This document shows, one piece after another, positions 1 to 8,456 of a DNA stretch of 64,000 nucleotides. Both the position numbers and the translations under genes were made by a program. Each line of letters starts with the position of its first letter. Positions within the stretch are counted from its first letter, which is position 1. Origin of the DNA: Palsa-504 sp963753195 (GTDB taxonomy: Bacteria > Actinomycetota > Actinomycetes > Streptosporangiales > Streptosporangiaceae); contig CAVWBH010000001.1 of NCBI GenBank assembly GCA_963753195.1, positions 186,001 to 250,000 on the forward strand. The letters are read 5' to 3'. Below the pieces are notes generated by a model that was given only the letters and a program-made list of their open reading frames with translations, was not told where the DNA came from and did not search any database.

Positions 1-238
1 TCTGAGCCTCGCTGCCCCGGCGGAAGGCGGCCGCGGCGGCCGCGAACGTGTCTTCCGCCGGGCTCCCGGCCCCGTCGGCAGGCGGCTTCGCGTCCCCCGT
101 CGGCCCGCGTTTGGTCGGCGAGGGCGCTGCCGTCAGGCTGGGCGCGGTACCCGATCCCCGTCCCGCCCCTGATCGCGCCGCGCGCCGCTTAGATGGCTCG
201 TCAGCCGGTCTCATGACCCGAGCGTACGTGTCGCTCAT
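1..238 (-). CDS. N-terminal fragment of an unidentified protein (cut by window edge)
   Basis: Only the first 79 codons are visible; the reading frame is open to the left edge. The ATG is followed by MSDTYARVMRPADEPSKRRA and then a stretch rich in Ala, Pro, Gly, Arg and Thr that looks disordered; the first sign of order is FAAAAAAFRRGSEA near residues 65-78. Codons are G/C at the third position, as in the neighbours. The upstream region holds a dyad and direct repeat that would suit a regulated promoter. The family cannot be named from this part. A DUF3000 gene often lies near hemE in actinomycetes, but that is only a guess from position. Confidence 0.55.
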   Translation of the reverse strand, partial: MSDTYARVMRPADEPSKRRAARSGAGRGSGTAPSLTAAPSPTKRGPTGDAKPPADGAGSPAEDTFAAAAAAFRRGSEAQ

Positions 239-262
239 CTGATTCTCACGCGGCGTAGCGTA

Positions 263-290
263 GTTTCATGCCGAAACACCATGTTTCATG
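263..290. promoter_or_regulatory. Dyad plus direct repeat (GTTTCATG) upstream of the left-edge gene
   Basis: GTTTCATGCCGAAAC contains the dyad GTTTC/GAAAC, and GTTTCATG recurs exactly 20 bp later. The pair lies 25-50 bp upstream of the minus-strand start codon at 238, where a repressor would sit. The zinc-ribbon gene ends just to the right, so the left-edge gene is the only plausible target. The binding protein is unknown. Confidence 0.3.
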
Positions 291-344
291 CGAAGTGACC
301 GGTTCGGCTACAGCCTAGAACCGCTAGGAATTCGGATAGTCCGA

Positions 345-542
345 TTACGCGGCTTTGGCCGCGCTACTGCTGAAATGCTCGCGCACCGGAAGGCCGATGA
401 ACACGGCCTCCCCGCACACCGAACAACCCCACTCAGGGCATTCCCCGTCCGGGACATCCGGGCAGCTGGCCGACTCCGCGTGCAGCTGCTCGAACGGCTG
501 GTCCTCGCTGCATCCGGCGCAGTACCTGGTCAGCTGGGTCAT
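345..542 (-). CDS. Small zinc-ribbon protein, function unknown
   Basis: A 65-residue protein with one CxxC pair near the N-terminus (CAGC, residues 8-11) and a second Cys cluster (CPEWGCSVCG, residues 35-44), the usual layout of a small treble-clef or rubredoxin-like zinc ribbon. A good ribosome site, GAGGAGG, lies about 6 bases before the ATG, which supports both the gene and its start. It is divergent from hemE, sharing a short promoter region. Small single zinc ribbons in actinobacteria are mostly uncharacterised; metal binding is inferred from the Cys spacing and no enzymatic role can be given. Confidence 0.75.
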   Translation of the reverse strand: MTQLTRYCAGCSEDQPFEQLHAESASCPDVPDGECPEWGCSVCGEAVFIGLPVREHFSSSAAKAA

Positions 543-726
543 CGGCGACCTCCTCGAAGCGGCGCGACACAGACGGGCAGGAGATTAAATAGGGTTGCTG
601 CCGATAGTGGCATGGCTGTGGGCCGATCCGTTGGATCTCCGGCGGCGTGTCTGCGGCGGTATCAGGGTCCCGCGGCGCTGGTATGAAACGATCCCTGGCG
701 TGCAACTATGTGAGACGATCCGAGAC

Positions 727-1773
727 GTGACCGTGCACCACGGAAAGTCTCCCTTCATCCAGGCCTGCCGGCGAGAGCCGGTTCCCTATACGCCGGTCTG
801 GTACATGCGGCAGGCCGGCCGTTCGCTGCCTGAGTACCGCAGGGTGCGCGAGGGCGTCTCGATGCTCGATTCGTGTACCCGGCCCGACCTGATCACCGAG
901 ATCACCCTGCAGCCGCTGCGCCGGTACGACGTAGACGCGGCCATCCTGTTCAGCGACATCGTGGTGCCGCTGCGCGCAGTGGGCATCGACGTGGATATCA
1001 AGGCCGGTGTCGGGCCAGTGGTGGGCACCCCGGTGCGGAGCCCGGCCGACCTGGGCCGGCTGCGCCCGCTCGAGCCCGGCGACGTTCCCTACGTCACCGA
1101 AGCAGTACGGATGCTCGTCGCCGAGCTGGGTGACCGTCCGCTGGTCGGCTTCGCGGGCGGCCCGTTCACGCTGGCGTCCTACCTGGTCGAAGGCGGCCCG
1201 TCGAAGAATCACGACAAGACCAAGGCGCTGATGTACGGCAGCCCGAAGCTCTGGCACGCCCTGCTCGGCCGACTCGCTGACATCACCATCTCATTCCTCC
1301 AGATCCAGGTCGCGGCGGGTGCCTCGGCGATCCAGCTCTTCGATTCCTGGGTCGGCGCGGTCGGGCCGGACGACTACCGGCACGCGATCCTGCCGCACAC
1401 CAGCCGGATCTTCAGCGCGCTGGCCGCCGCCGGCGTGCCGCGCATCCACTTCGGTGTCGGCACTGGCGAGCTGCTCGGGCTGATGGGCGAGGCCGGCGCT
1501 GACGTGGTCGGCGTCGACTGGCGCATCCCGCTGGACGAGGCCGTCCGGCGGGTGGAACCGGGCAAGGCCCTGCAGGGAAACCTGGATCCCGCGGTCCTGC
1601 TCGCGCCCTGGGAGGTGGTCGAGGAGCGGGCCAGGGACATCCTCGGGCGCGGGCGTACCGCGGAAGGGCATGTGTTCAACCTGGGGCATGGCGTCCTGCC
1701 GGAGACCAATCCCGACGTCCTGGCCAGGCTCGCCGACCTGGTGCACGCCGAGTCGATCCGGCCGGACGCTTAG
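727..1773 (+). CDS. hemE: Uroporphyrinogen decarboxylase
   Basis: HemE removes the four acetate carboxyls of uroporphyrinogen III to give coproporphyrinogen III in cytosolic heme synthesis. The protein carries the family N-terminal motif PVWYMRQAGRSLPEYR, the substrate-contacting FSDI region, the central GFAGGPFTLASY motif and the C-terminal FNLGHG motif. The reading frame extends further upstream, but starting at GTG 727 gives 348 residues, the normal family length, with conserved sequence beginning about ten residues in. A second in-frame GTG lies at 733; neither has a strong ribosome site. hemG and hemQ follow about 1.5 kb downstream with a divergent epoxide hydrolase between, as in a classic actinobacterial heme region. 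Confidence 0.95.
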   Translation: MTVHHGKSPFIQACRREPVPYTPVWYMRQAGRSLPEYRRVREGVSMLDSCTRPDLITEITLQPLRRYDVDAAILFSDIVVPLRAVGIDVDIKAGVGPVVGTPVRSPADLGRLRPLEPGDVPYVTEAVRMLVAELGDRPLVGFAGGPFTLASYLVEGGPSKNHDKTKALMYGSPKLWHALLGRLADITISFLQIQVAAGASAIQLFDSWVGAVGPDDYRHAILPHTSRIFSALAAAGVPRIHFGVGTGELLGLMGEAGADVVGVDWRIPLDEAVRRVEPGKALQGNLDPAVLLAPWEVVEERARDILGRGRTAEGHVFNLGHGVLPETNPDVLARLADLVHAESIRPDA

Positions 1774-1931
1774 CGGGACCCTCACGGCCCAGCTGATCTG
1801 CCAGTGGACCCACAAGCTCCGGGAGTCCTGCCGCGACACCGCCGATGAGATCCTGGTCGCCGTGGCCCGCAGGGGCGAGACCCGCTTCCCAGGCCGCGAA
1901 GGGCTTCGGGACTTCCAGAACGACCTGACCG

Positions 1932-3062
1932 TCAGGCGACGGTGCTGAAGAACTGGCGGATGTCGGCGGCGAACAGGTCGGGGACCTCCATGGCCGCGAA
2001 GTGGCCGCCGCGGGGCAGCTCGGCCCAGTGCGTGATGTTGTAGCGCTGCTCCGCCCAGTCCCGCGGCGTGCGGGTGATCTCGCCGGGATACTGGGCGACG
2101 CCGGTCGGCACGGTGATCGGGGCGGCTGGTACGGCGGCCCGGCCCGCCTGGCGCATCTCGTAATAGAGGCGCGCCGACGAGGTGGCGGTGGCGGTCACCC
2201 AGTACAGGGTGATGTTGGTGAGCAGCTGGTCCTTGGTGAAGCTGCGCTCGATATCGCCGCCGCAGTCGCTCCACGCGCGGAATTTCTCGACGATCCAGGC
2301 CGCCAGCCCGGCCGGTGAGTCCTCCAGCGCGTACCCGATCGTCTGCGGCCGGGTGCCCTGGATGGCGGAGTAGCCCGTCTCCGCGTCCTGCCACCGCCGC
2401 ATGGCCTGGATCCGGGCCTGGTCCTCGGGTGTGAGCGACGCCGTCCGCAGGCCCTCGGGCCGGGGCGCGGCAAGGAAGTTCAGGTGCAGCCCGGCGACCC
2501 GGTCGGGCGCCAGGTCAGCCATGTTGGCGGTCACGATCGAGCCCCAGTCGCCGCCCTGCACGCCGTACCGCTCGACGCCGAGCCGCCGGAGCAGCTCGGT
2601 GAAGGCTGCCGCGATGCGGCGCGGGTGCCAGCCCGGCTCGGTGGTCGGCCCGGAAAAGCCATAGCCGGGCAGTGAGGGGATGATCAGGTCGAACGGCAGC
2701 TCCCCGGCACCCGGCGCGGTGAGCGGCCCGACGACGTCGAGGAACTCGACGATCGAGCCAGGCCAGCCGTGGGCCAGCAGCACGGGGAGAGCGCCGGGCT
2801 GCCCAGAGCGCTGGTAAACGAAATGGATGCGTTGGCCGTCGATGTCCTCGGTGAAGTGGTCGAGCTGGTTCAGGCGCTCCTCCTGGCGCCGCCAGCTGAA
2901 CTCCTCGCGCCAGTACGCCAGCAACTCCCGCAGGTAATCGAGCGAGGTCCCCTGATCCCAGCCGGCTCCCGCGATCGCCCCCGGCAGCCGCGCGGCGCCC
3001 AGACGATCGTGCAGGTCCGCCAGCACGGCGTCCGGCACGGATACGCGAAATGGTTCGGGCAT
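1932..3062 (-). CDS. Epoxide hydrolase family protein (alpha/beta hydrolase)
   Basis: A 376-residue alpha/beta hydrolase with an N-terminal epoxide-hydrolase extension (residues 1-75, ending LDHFTEDIDG), the oxyanion motif HGWPGS (98-103), the nucleophile elbow GGDWGS with Asp172, and the C-terminal catalytic His354 in GGHFAAME. This is the layout of microsomal-type epoxide hydrolases, which open epoxides to diols through an Asp ester. The start at 3062 is the first Met of the conserved N-terminus. It sits between hemE and hemG on the opposite strand and has no obvious role in heme synthesis. The natural substrate cannot be told from sequence. Confidence 0.88.
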   Translation of the reverse strand: MPEPFRVSVPDAVLADLHDRLGAARLPGAIAGAGWDQGTSLDYLRELLAYWREEFSWRRQEERLNQLDHFTEDIDGQRIHFVYQRSGQPGALPVLLAHGWPGSIVEFLDVVGPLTAPGAGELPFDLIIPSLPGYGFSGPTTEPGWHPRRIAAAFTELLRRLGVERYGVQGGDWGSIVTANMADLAPDRVAGLHLNFLAAPRPEGLRTASLTPEDQARIQAMRRWQDAETGYSAIQGTRPQTIGYALEDSPAGLAAWIVEKFRAWSDCGGDIERSFTKDQLLTNITLYWVTATATSSARLYYEMRQAGRAAVPAAPITVPTGVAQYPGEITRTPRDWAEQRYNITHWAELPRGGHFAAMEVPDLFAADIRQFFSTVA

Positions 3063-3329
3063 GGCGACTCCCTGGCTCGGGGGCGACCGGCTCGCACGCC
3101 CCGCCCATCTCGGCGGACTTTACCCCGAGCCGGGTCCCAGGTACAGCGCGTCGCCGAGCACCGGCCTCAGCCGACGGAGCCCCGCTTCTGGCCGAGTTCC
3201 TCACGGCCAGGTGACGGTTGGTGACCACTTCCGCCGCCCTGTCCGCCCGGTTTCACCCGCGCCACGAGATCACCTCATTGTCAGGGCCTGCGGTCCGGGC
3301 ACCGGATGGTGTCTGCCAGGCTGGGAGGC

Positions 3330-4830
3330 ATGAACCCTACGAGTGCGCAGCCGCACGTGGTGATCGTGGGCGGCGGGATCGCCGGGCTGGCCGCAGCGCT
3401 CTTCCTGCGAGACGAGCCGGTCCGGGTGACGGTGCTCGAGGGGTCGCCGCGGCTGGGCGGCAAGCTGTCCGTATCCGAGGTGGCCGGGGTCGCGGTCGAC
3501 GAAGGGGCCGAGGCGCTCCTCATCACCCGCCCCGAGGGCACCGGCCTCATCGCCGAGATGGGGCTGGCCGGCGAGCGGGTGGCACCAGGAACCACCTCCT
3601 CGGCGATCTGGACGCTTGGCGCGCTGCGGCCGCTGCCCCGCCGGCAGTTCATGGGCGTGCCTTCCGACCTGGACGAGCTGGCCCGGACCGGCGTGGTGTC
3701 CGATGCCGGAGTCGCCCGCGCCGCGCGCGACCTCGAGCTGCCGCCGACGGCCCGGGACGGCGACGTGCCGGTCGCGCAGTACGTCGGAGCGAGGCTCGGC
3801 GCGGAGGTCGTCGACCGGCTGGTCGACCCGCTGCTCGGCGGCGTCTACGCCGGACGTTCGGCGGAGTTGTCCTTCGACGCGACCATGCCGGCCCTGTCGG
3901 CTGCCTCGCGGCGGCACCGGTCACTCGCGGAGGCGGTCGGCTCGCTGCTCCCGCCGCCGGCCCGGCTCCGGCCGGGGACCAGGACCCGGTGCCGGCCGGC
4001 ACGCGGTCCGGCGGATCGGTGTTCACCGCCCTCGCCGGGGGACTGGGCCTGCTGCCCGCCTACCTGGCCAAGGCCTCCGGGGCCGAGGTCCGGACGGGCT
4101 CGATGGCGCGGGTCCTGTCCCCGGCGGTCGCTCCGGCGCCGGCCCGGGCTGGCGGCTGACGGTCGGATCCGCGGCGGCGGAGGAGCAGATTGACGCCGAC
4201 GCGGTGATCCTTGCCCTGCCCGCGCGGCCGGCCGGACGCCTCCTCGCGCTGGTGCCCGGCGCGTCGGCCGCGGTCACGGCGCTGGCCGAGATCAGCTACG
4301 CCAGCATGGCGATCGTCACGCTGGCCTACCCCCGCACGGCGTTTCCCGGGGCCGGGCTCACCGCGCTAGGCTTGAGCGGCTACCTGGTCCCGGCCGTGGA
4401 CGGACGGGCCGTCAAGGCGGTCACCTTCTCCACGGTCAAGTGGCCGCACCTGGCCGTCGCGACGGCAGGCGGTGCCGAGCCGCTGGAGATCATCCGGTGC
4501 TCGGTCGGCCGCATCGGCGAGGAAGCGCTGCTGCAACGGACCGATGAGGATCTCGCCGCGCTGGCCGCGGCCGAGTTCGCGGCGGCGACGGGTGTACGCG
4601 GCGCGCCTGTCGCGCACCGGATCACCCGCTGGGGCGGTGGGCTGCCCCAGTACACGGTCGGGCACCTGGACCGGGTGGCGAAGATCCGGGCGGCCCTCGC
4701 GACCCAGCCGGGCCTGGCCGTCTGCGGTGCGGCCTACGACGGCATCGGCATACCGGCCTGCATCGCGACGGCCCGAGCGGCAGCCGGCCAGGTGCTGGAT
4801 GCTCTCACCGCCGGCCGTGGCCGACAATAG
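3330..4830 (+). pseudogene. hemG: Protoporphyrinogen/coproporphyrinogen oxidase, disrupted by two frameshifts
   Basis: The family enzyme is an FAD protein that oxidises (copro)porphyrinogen in heme synthesis. The N-terminal part reads from ATG 3330 with the dinucleotide motif VVIVGGGIAGLAAALF and continues to about SLLPPP. Homologous sequence then moves to the next frame (VFTALAGGLGLLPAYLA) and again to a third (GWRLTVGSAAAEEQIDADAV through to the C-terminal GIGIPACIATARAAAGQVLD). The shifts fall at about 3951-3964 and in the CCCC run at 4119-4122; each is explained by one missing base. Otherwise the roughly 500-codon gene is complete and well conserved. Either it has recently decayed or the sequence contains indel errors; the near-perfect remaining similarity favours errors. 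hemQ begins 5 bases after its stop. Confidence 0.85.
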
Positions 4831-4834
4831 TGAC

Positions 4835-5596
4835 ATGGCTGACGAACAAGGGATGACCGAACCGGGCGGGACGAGCCCGCAGCCCGCGGAGGCGGCGGCC
4901 GGCAAGCCGAAGGCGCGCGAGCTCAACGAGCTGATCCGCTACACCATGTGGTCGGTGTTCAAGGTGAGCGACCGGGCCGGGCTGGAATCCGGTGGCCACC
5001 AGGCCGCCGCCGCCGAGGTGGCCGACCTGCTCGACCAGGCCGCGGGCAAGGGCATCGTCACCCGCGGCTGCTACGACCTGCAAGCGTTCCGGGCCGACGC
5101 GGATTTCATGTTCTGGTGGACCGCCCCGACCTCCGACGACCTCCAGGACACCTACGTCCGGTTCCGCCGGACCAGGCTGGGCCGCTGCAGCGAACCGGTC
5201 TGGTCGGTGATGGCCCTGCACCGCCCGGCCGAGTTCAACAAGGGCCACATCCCGGCGTTCCTGGCCGAGGAGGAGCCGCGCGCGTATGTGAGCGTGTACC
5301 CGTTCGTCCGCTCCTACGAGTGGTATCTGCTCGATCCCGCCGAGCGCCGCAAGATGCTGGCTGAGCACGGCGTGATGGCACGCGAGTACCCGGACGTTCG
5401 GGCCAATACCGTCGCGTGCTTCGCGCTCAACGACTACGAGTGGATACTCGCCTTCGAAGCCGACGAGCTGCACCGGATCGTCGACTTGATGCGCCACCTG
5501 CGCGGCGCCCAGGCCCGGCTGCACACCCGCGCCGAGATCCCGTTCTACACCGGCCGCCGCAAGCCGGTGCACGGGCTGGTCGCCGACCTCGCCTGA
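4835..5596 (+). CDS. hemQ: Coproheme decarboxylase HemQ (chlorite-dismutase family)
   Basis: HemQ carries out the last step of the coproporphyrin-dependent heme pathway, decarboxylating two propionates of coproheme using peroxide. The 253-residue protein has a disordered N-terminus of about 28 residues, then a chlorite-dismutase fold. The catalytic Tyr region YPFVRS (155-160) and the proximal heme ligand His178 in AEHG are both present, and YEWYLL fits the actinobacterial HemQ pattern. It starts 5 bases after hemG, so the two are probably co-transcribed. Together with hemE upstream this indicates the Gram-positive route through coproheme. No hemH is visible here. Confidence 0.93.
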   Translation: MADEQGMTEPGGTSPQPAEAAAGKPKARELNELIRYTMWSVFKVSDRAGLESGGHQAAAAEVADLLDQAAGKGIVTRGCYDLQAFRADADFMFWWTAPTSDDLQDTYVRFRRTRLGRCSEPVWSVMALHRPAEFNKGHIPAFLAEEEPRAYVSVYPFVRSYEWYLLDPAERRKMLAEHGVMAREYPDVRANTVACFALNDYEWILAFEADELHRIVDLMRHLRGAQARLHTRAEIPFYTGRRKPVHGLVADLA

Positions 5597-5617
5597 CGGG
5601 GAGGCTAACGTCGAGGA

Positions 5618-6052
5618 ATGCCTGACGATCTCCGGGTGAACAAATGGCTGATGATACCGGCCGGCGAGCTGCATGAGCGGTTTTCCCACTCATCCGGGCC
5701 CGGCGGGCAGTCGGTCAACACCGCCGACAGCCGGGTCGAGCTTTCGTTCGACGTCGAGCAGTCGCCCGCGCTGCCGGAGTGGGCCCGGGCCAGGGCGCTC
5801 GAGCGGCTCGCCGGACGGCTGGCCGGCGGCGTGCTCACCGTGGCCGCGTCCGAGCAGCGCAGCCAGCTGGCGAACCGGCAGGCGGCCCGGGCCCGGCTGG
5901 CCGGCCTGCTCCGGGACGCGGTCGCCCCGCCGCGGCGGCCGCGCATCCCGACCAGGCCCGGCCGGGCCGCGAACGAGCGCCGCCTGCAGGCCAAGCGCGG
6001 CCGCGCCGCGGTCAAGCGCACCCGGCGGTATAACGACCGTGATCCCGAGTAG
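5618..6052 (+). CDS. arfB: ArfB-like peptidyl-tRNA hydrolase (GGQ, ribosome rescue)
   Basis: A 144-residue protein with the release-factor domain-3 motif GPGGQSVN (GGQ at 29-31), followed by a long basic C-terminal tail (residues about 110-144, rich in Arg and Lys). ArfB/YaeJ proteins enter the A site of ribosomes stalled on truncated mRNA, the tail filling the empty mRNA channel while GGQ hydrolyses peptidyl-tRNA. Length and architecture match the family (E. coli ArfB is 140 residues). The start codon is 21 bases after hemQ, so it may belong to the heme transcript. A full release factor would be over twice this long. Confidence 0.88.
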   Translation: MPDDLRVNKWLMIPAGELHERFSHSSGPGGQSVNTADSRVELSFDVEQSPALPEWARARALERLAGRLAGGVLTVAASEQRSQLANRQAARARLAGLLRDAVAPPRRPRIPTRPGRAANERRLQAKRGRAAVKRTRRYNDRDPE

Positions 6053-6139
6053 CCGCTGCCGGGGGTCATGACGACGGTGCTACTGGTCCACGGCGGCCGG
6101 CGCGAAGAAGGCCAGCCACCGGCCGGAAGCAGCCGGGCC

Positions 6140-6928
6140 TCAGATCCGTGCCGCGCTGGCCGCCACCGTGGCGTACCCCATCGTGAAGCTGCCCCCGAGC
6201 GCGTCGACCGCGGCGCCGACGTCCGCCAGCAGTTCCTGCCGCGCGGCCGCGGGCAGCTGACCGATGCCGCCGAACGTCGGCACCTGATCCAGCCACTCGT
6301 CGCGGCTGTAGGACCGCGCCCAGTCGATGCGCCACTGCTCCGGCTCGCCGAACGCCCCCGCCTGGCGCATCCCGGCGGCCGCTTTCGCGCACAGCGCCGA
6401 GTAGCCGTCCGGGCCGGGCAGCCCGCGGTGTACGGCCGGCGTATCCGGCGCGATCCGGCGGAAGACCGCGCCCATCGCCTCGTTCAGCTCGCGCGGGGGC
6501 AGGGACGAGTTCCAGAACACGGCCAGCCGCCCGCCCGGGCGCAGCGCCTGCGCCGCCTTGGCCGCGCCCGCCACCGGGTCCACCCAGTGCCAGGCCTGCC
6601 CGGCGATGACCGCGTCGAACCGGCGGGCCGCTGGATCCCAGGTCTCGATCGTGGCCACCTCGACGTCGATCCCGCTGCGCCGGGCCACGTCGGCCATCCG
6701 CTCATCGGGGTCAACCCCGAGCACCTGGCAGCCGGCCGCCTGGAACTGCCGGGCGACGATCCCGGTCCCGCAGCCGACGTCCAGTATGTCCCGGCCGGGG
6801 CTGACGGTGAGGATCTTGTTCACCAGGGCGTCCGGGTAGCTGGGCCGGGCCCGGTCGTAGCGCGCGGCATCCGAGCCGAACGACTCCGCCACTTCCCGGT
6901 ACTGATGAGGCTCACGAGGCCCAGGCAT
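6140..6928 (-). CDS. Class I SAM-dependent methyltransferase
   Basis: A 262-residue Rossmann-fold methyltransferase. Motif I is LDVGCGTG (residues 49-56), followed by an acidic SAM-ribose loop (GVDPDERM) and the post-motif QAWHWVDP typical of the methyltransferase-11 group. The N-terminus FGSDAARYDRARPSYPD is common in this group. The ATG at 6928 is preferred over an in-frame ATG at 6964, because the latter lies inside the doubled palindrome that looks like the operator of the divergent TetR gene. The likely arrangement is a TetR repressor controlling this neighbour. The substrate is unknown. Confidence 0.82.
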   Translation of the reverse strand: MPGPREPHQYREVAESFGSDAARYDRARPSYPDALVNKILTVSPGRDILDVGCGTGIVARQFQAAGCQVLGVDPDERMADVARRSGIDVEVATIETWDPAARRFDAVIAGQAWHWVDPVAGAAKAAQALRPGGRLAVFWNSSLPPRELNEAMGAVFRRIAPDTPAVHRGLPGPDGYSALCAKAAAGMRQAGAFGEPEQWRIDWARSYSRDEWLDQVPTFGGIGQLPAAARQELLADVGAAVDALGGSFTMGYATVAASAARI

Positions 6929-6957
6929 AGATGGAGGCCCTGGCTCTGACGGTACAG

Positions 6958-6992
6958 TGGGCATACGCCCACTCTAAGTGGGCATGCGCCCA
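6958..6992. promoter_or_regulatory. Doubled operator between methyltransferase and TetR genes
   Basis: Two copies of a 14-bp dyad, TGGGCATACGCCCA and TGGGCATGCGCCCA, have perfect 5-bp arms (TGGGC/GCCCA) and a 7-bp spacer, giving 21 bp centre to centre, two turns of the helix. They lie between the divergent methyltransferase and TetR starts. TetR dimers commonly bind such pairs, so this is most likely the operator of the TetR gene at 7034. Confidence 0.65.
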
Positions 6993-7033
6993 TTCGACAG
7001 CCAGTTTCGCCTGCAGCGGAGGAAGGACGGCCG

Positions 7034-7636
7034 GTGCCGACCGGGATAGCCCTGCGGGACGCACGGCAGCAGCTGTTCGACGCCGCCGAGCGCGTCCTGC
7101 TCCGGGACGGGCCGAGCGCCCTGACCAGCCGCGCGGTCACTACCGAGGCCGGAGTGGCCAAGGGCGTATTGCACCGGCACTTCGATGACCTCGATGCGTT
7201 CCTCGCCGAGCTCGTCGAAGACCGCATCGCCGGGTTCGGCCGCCAGTGCAGCGCCCTACGTGCCTGCGCCGGGACCGGAACCGTCGTCGGCAACCTGACC
7301 AGCGCGCTGACGGACCTGTTCGGTTCGGTCGCCGTGGCGATCGTCCCGCTCATCATCTTCCGCGATGAGCTGCGCATCCGGCTGCGCCGGGGCCGGCCGG
7401 GCGGCGGTGTCCCCATCCTGGCCGAGGCCGCGGCCATGATCGCCTGCTACCTCGCCGCCGAGCGGGACGCGGGCCGCATCGCGGCCGATGCCGACGTCGG
7501 CACGCTCGCTCCCGCTCTCATCGGGGCCGGGCACCTGCTGTACGCCGACCGGGCCGGCGCCCCGCCGGAAGCCGAGGCCGTGCGCAAGATGGTGAGCACG
7601 GTCATCGCGAGCGTCGCGGGTGAACCGCGCCCGTAG
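7034..7636 (+). CDS. TetR-family transcriptional regulator
   Basis: A 200-residue TetR protein: helix-turn-helix over residues about 8-52 (LFDAAERVLLRDGPSALTSR, then VAKGVLHRHFDDLDAFLAEL), followed by an all-helical ligand/dimer domain. The GTG start at 7034 is preceded by GGAGGAAGG at a normal distance. It is divergent from the methyltransferase, with a pair of matching dyads between them, so autorepression and control of the neighbour are likely. The effector is unknown. Confidence 0.88.
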   Translation: MPTGIALRDARQQLFDAAERVLLRDGPSALTSRAVTTEAGVAKGVLHRHFDDLDAFLAELVEDRIAGFGRQCSALRACAGTGTVVGNLTSALTDLFGSVAVAIVPLIIFRDELRIRLRRGRPGGGVPILAEAAAMIACYLAAERDAGRIAADADVGTLAPALIGAGHLLYADRAGAPPEAEAVRKMVSTVIASVAGEPRP

Positions 7637-7770
7637 GGGTGTGCGCAAGTCGCATGGGCCGCTGCGGAGCAGGCTGCCCGCCGGCCCGGCGGCGGGGCCG
7701 GGGCGCGGCGGAACCTCTCGGCCGCCTCCCCATGTCTCACCCCAGGATCACCGGTACCAGGACCGGGGGA

Positions 7771-7834
7771 GATCCGGGCTCCGTGGAGTATCCGGTGCAC
7801 CCGGATGCACTCGATCTACCACGTAGCCCGGATC
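7771..7834. repeat. Long inverted repeat with nested hairpin
   Basis: GATCCGGGCTCCGTGG pairs with CCACGTAGCCCGGATC (16 bp, one mismatch). Inside the loop ATCCGG-TGCAC-CCGGAT forms a second hairpin. GATCTACCACG occurs twice at the right side (from 7813 and from 7831). It may terminate the TetR transcript or be a remnant of a palindromic repeat element. Confidence 0.5.
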
Positions 7835-7920
7835 TACCACGAAAATGGTGCAGTGGGGGCGGGTGGGGCCGTGCGGGCACGCAGGCATCGCCCGCGGGCA
7901 GGACGGCCGCGGCAGACCCG

Positions 7921-7985
7921 CACGGGGCACTGCCCGGCACGGGGCACTGCCCGCACGGGGCACTGCCCGCACGGGGCACGGCCCG
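7921..7985. repeat. Four tandem copies of a 16/17-bp unit
   Basis: The unit CACGGGGCACTGCCCG occurs four times with periods of 17, 16 and 16 bp; the last copy reads GGCACGGCCCG instead of GGCACTGCCCG. Each unit contains the short palindrome GGGCACTGCCC. It lies 60-130 bp upstream of the PPOX gene. No function can be assigned. Confidence 0.7.
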
Positions 7986-8048
7986 GAAGCCAGGGCCTGC
8001 CGCCGGAGATCACCGGAATGCCGCCATCCGAACGCCGGTTAGCCGGGC

Positions 8049-8456
8049 ATGAGCGCATTCACTGACAAGGAACTCGACTACATCGGCGGCCAGCGGCTGG
8101 GCCGCATCGCCACCGTCGGCGCGGACGGGCAGCCGCACGTGGTGCCGACCTCGTTCCGCTACAACGCGGAGCATGACGCGATCGACGTGGGCGGCCTGCG
8201 GATGGGCCAGACCAAGAAGGTCCGCGACGTCCAGCTCACGGGCCGGGCGACCATCGTGATCGACGACGTGCTCCCGCCCTGGCAGCCACGCATGATCGAA
8301 ATCCGCGGCACCGCCGAAGTGTTCCCGTCGGGGGGCAAGGCCCTCGGCGAACGGATGGACGACACCTTCGTCCGCATCCAGCCGACGCGCATCATCTCCC
8401 TCGGCATCGACCCCGGCGAGACCCGCGCCCGATCGGTGCATCCCGATGGGGCCTGA
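8049..8456 (+). CDS. PPOX-class, probably F420-dependent, oxidoreductase
   Basis: A 135-residue split-barrel protein of the pyridoxamine-phosphate-oxidase-like group, with the core signature GRIATVGADGQPHVVPTSF (residues 18-36) followed by MGQTKKVRDVQ and an IEIRGTAEV strand. Many actinobacterial relatives bind F420 or flavin and reduce small molecules; the pattern is closest to the small single-domain PPOX group. It overlaps the next gene by 11 bases, implying co-expression with the PLP decarboxylase. Cofactor choice is inferred from the family. Confidence 0.78.
   Translation: MSAFTDKELDYIGGQRLGRIATVGADGQPHVVPTSFRYNAEHDAIDVGGLRMGQTKKVRDVQLTGRATIVIDDVLPPWQPRMIEIRGTAEVFPSGGKALGERMDDTFVRIQPTRIISLGIDPGETRARSVHPDGA

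Larger units (their letters stand above)
7637..8048. other. 412-bp intergenic region with a nested inverted repeat and a 16/17-bp tandem repeat
   Basis: No credible gene is seen between the TetR and PPOX genes; short open frames here have low-complexity translations. The stretch contains two structured repeats, listed separately, and could act as a terminator for the TetR gene. Nothing else is recognised. Confidence 0.6.

Noticed and set aside
595..726. N-terminal extension of hemE
   Set aside because: The frame is open upstream, but the added 44 residues do not resemble HemE and would give an over-long protein.
1790..1948. Possible peptide LICQWTHKLRESCRDTADEI downstream of hemE
   Set aside because: It reads like an amphipathic helix and might be a gene scrap, but there is no start with a ribosome site and it runs into the end of the convergent epoxide hydrolase gene.
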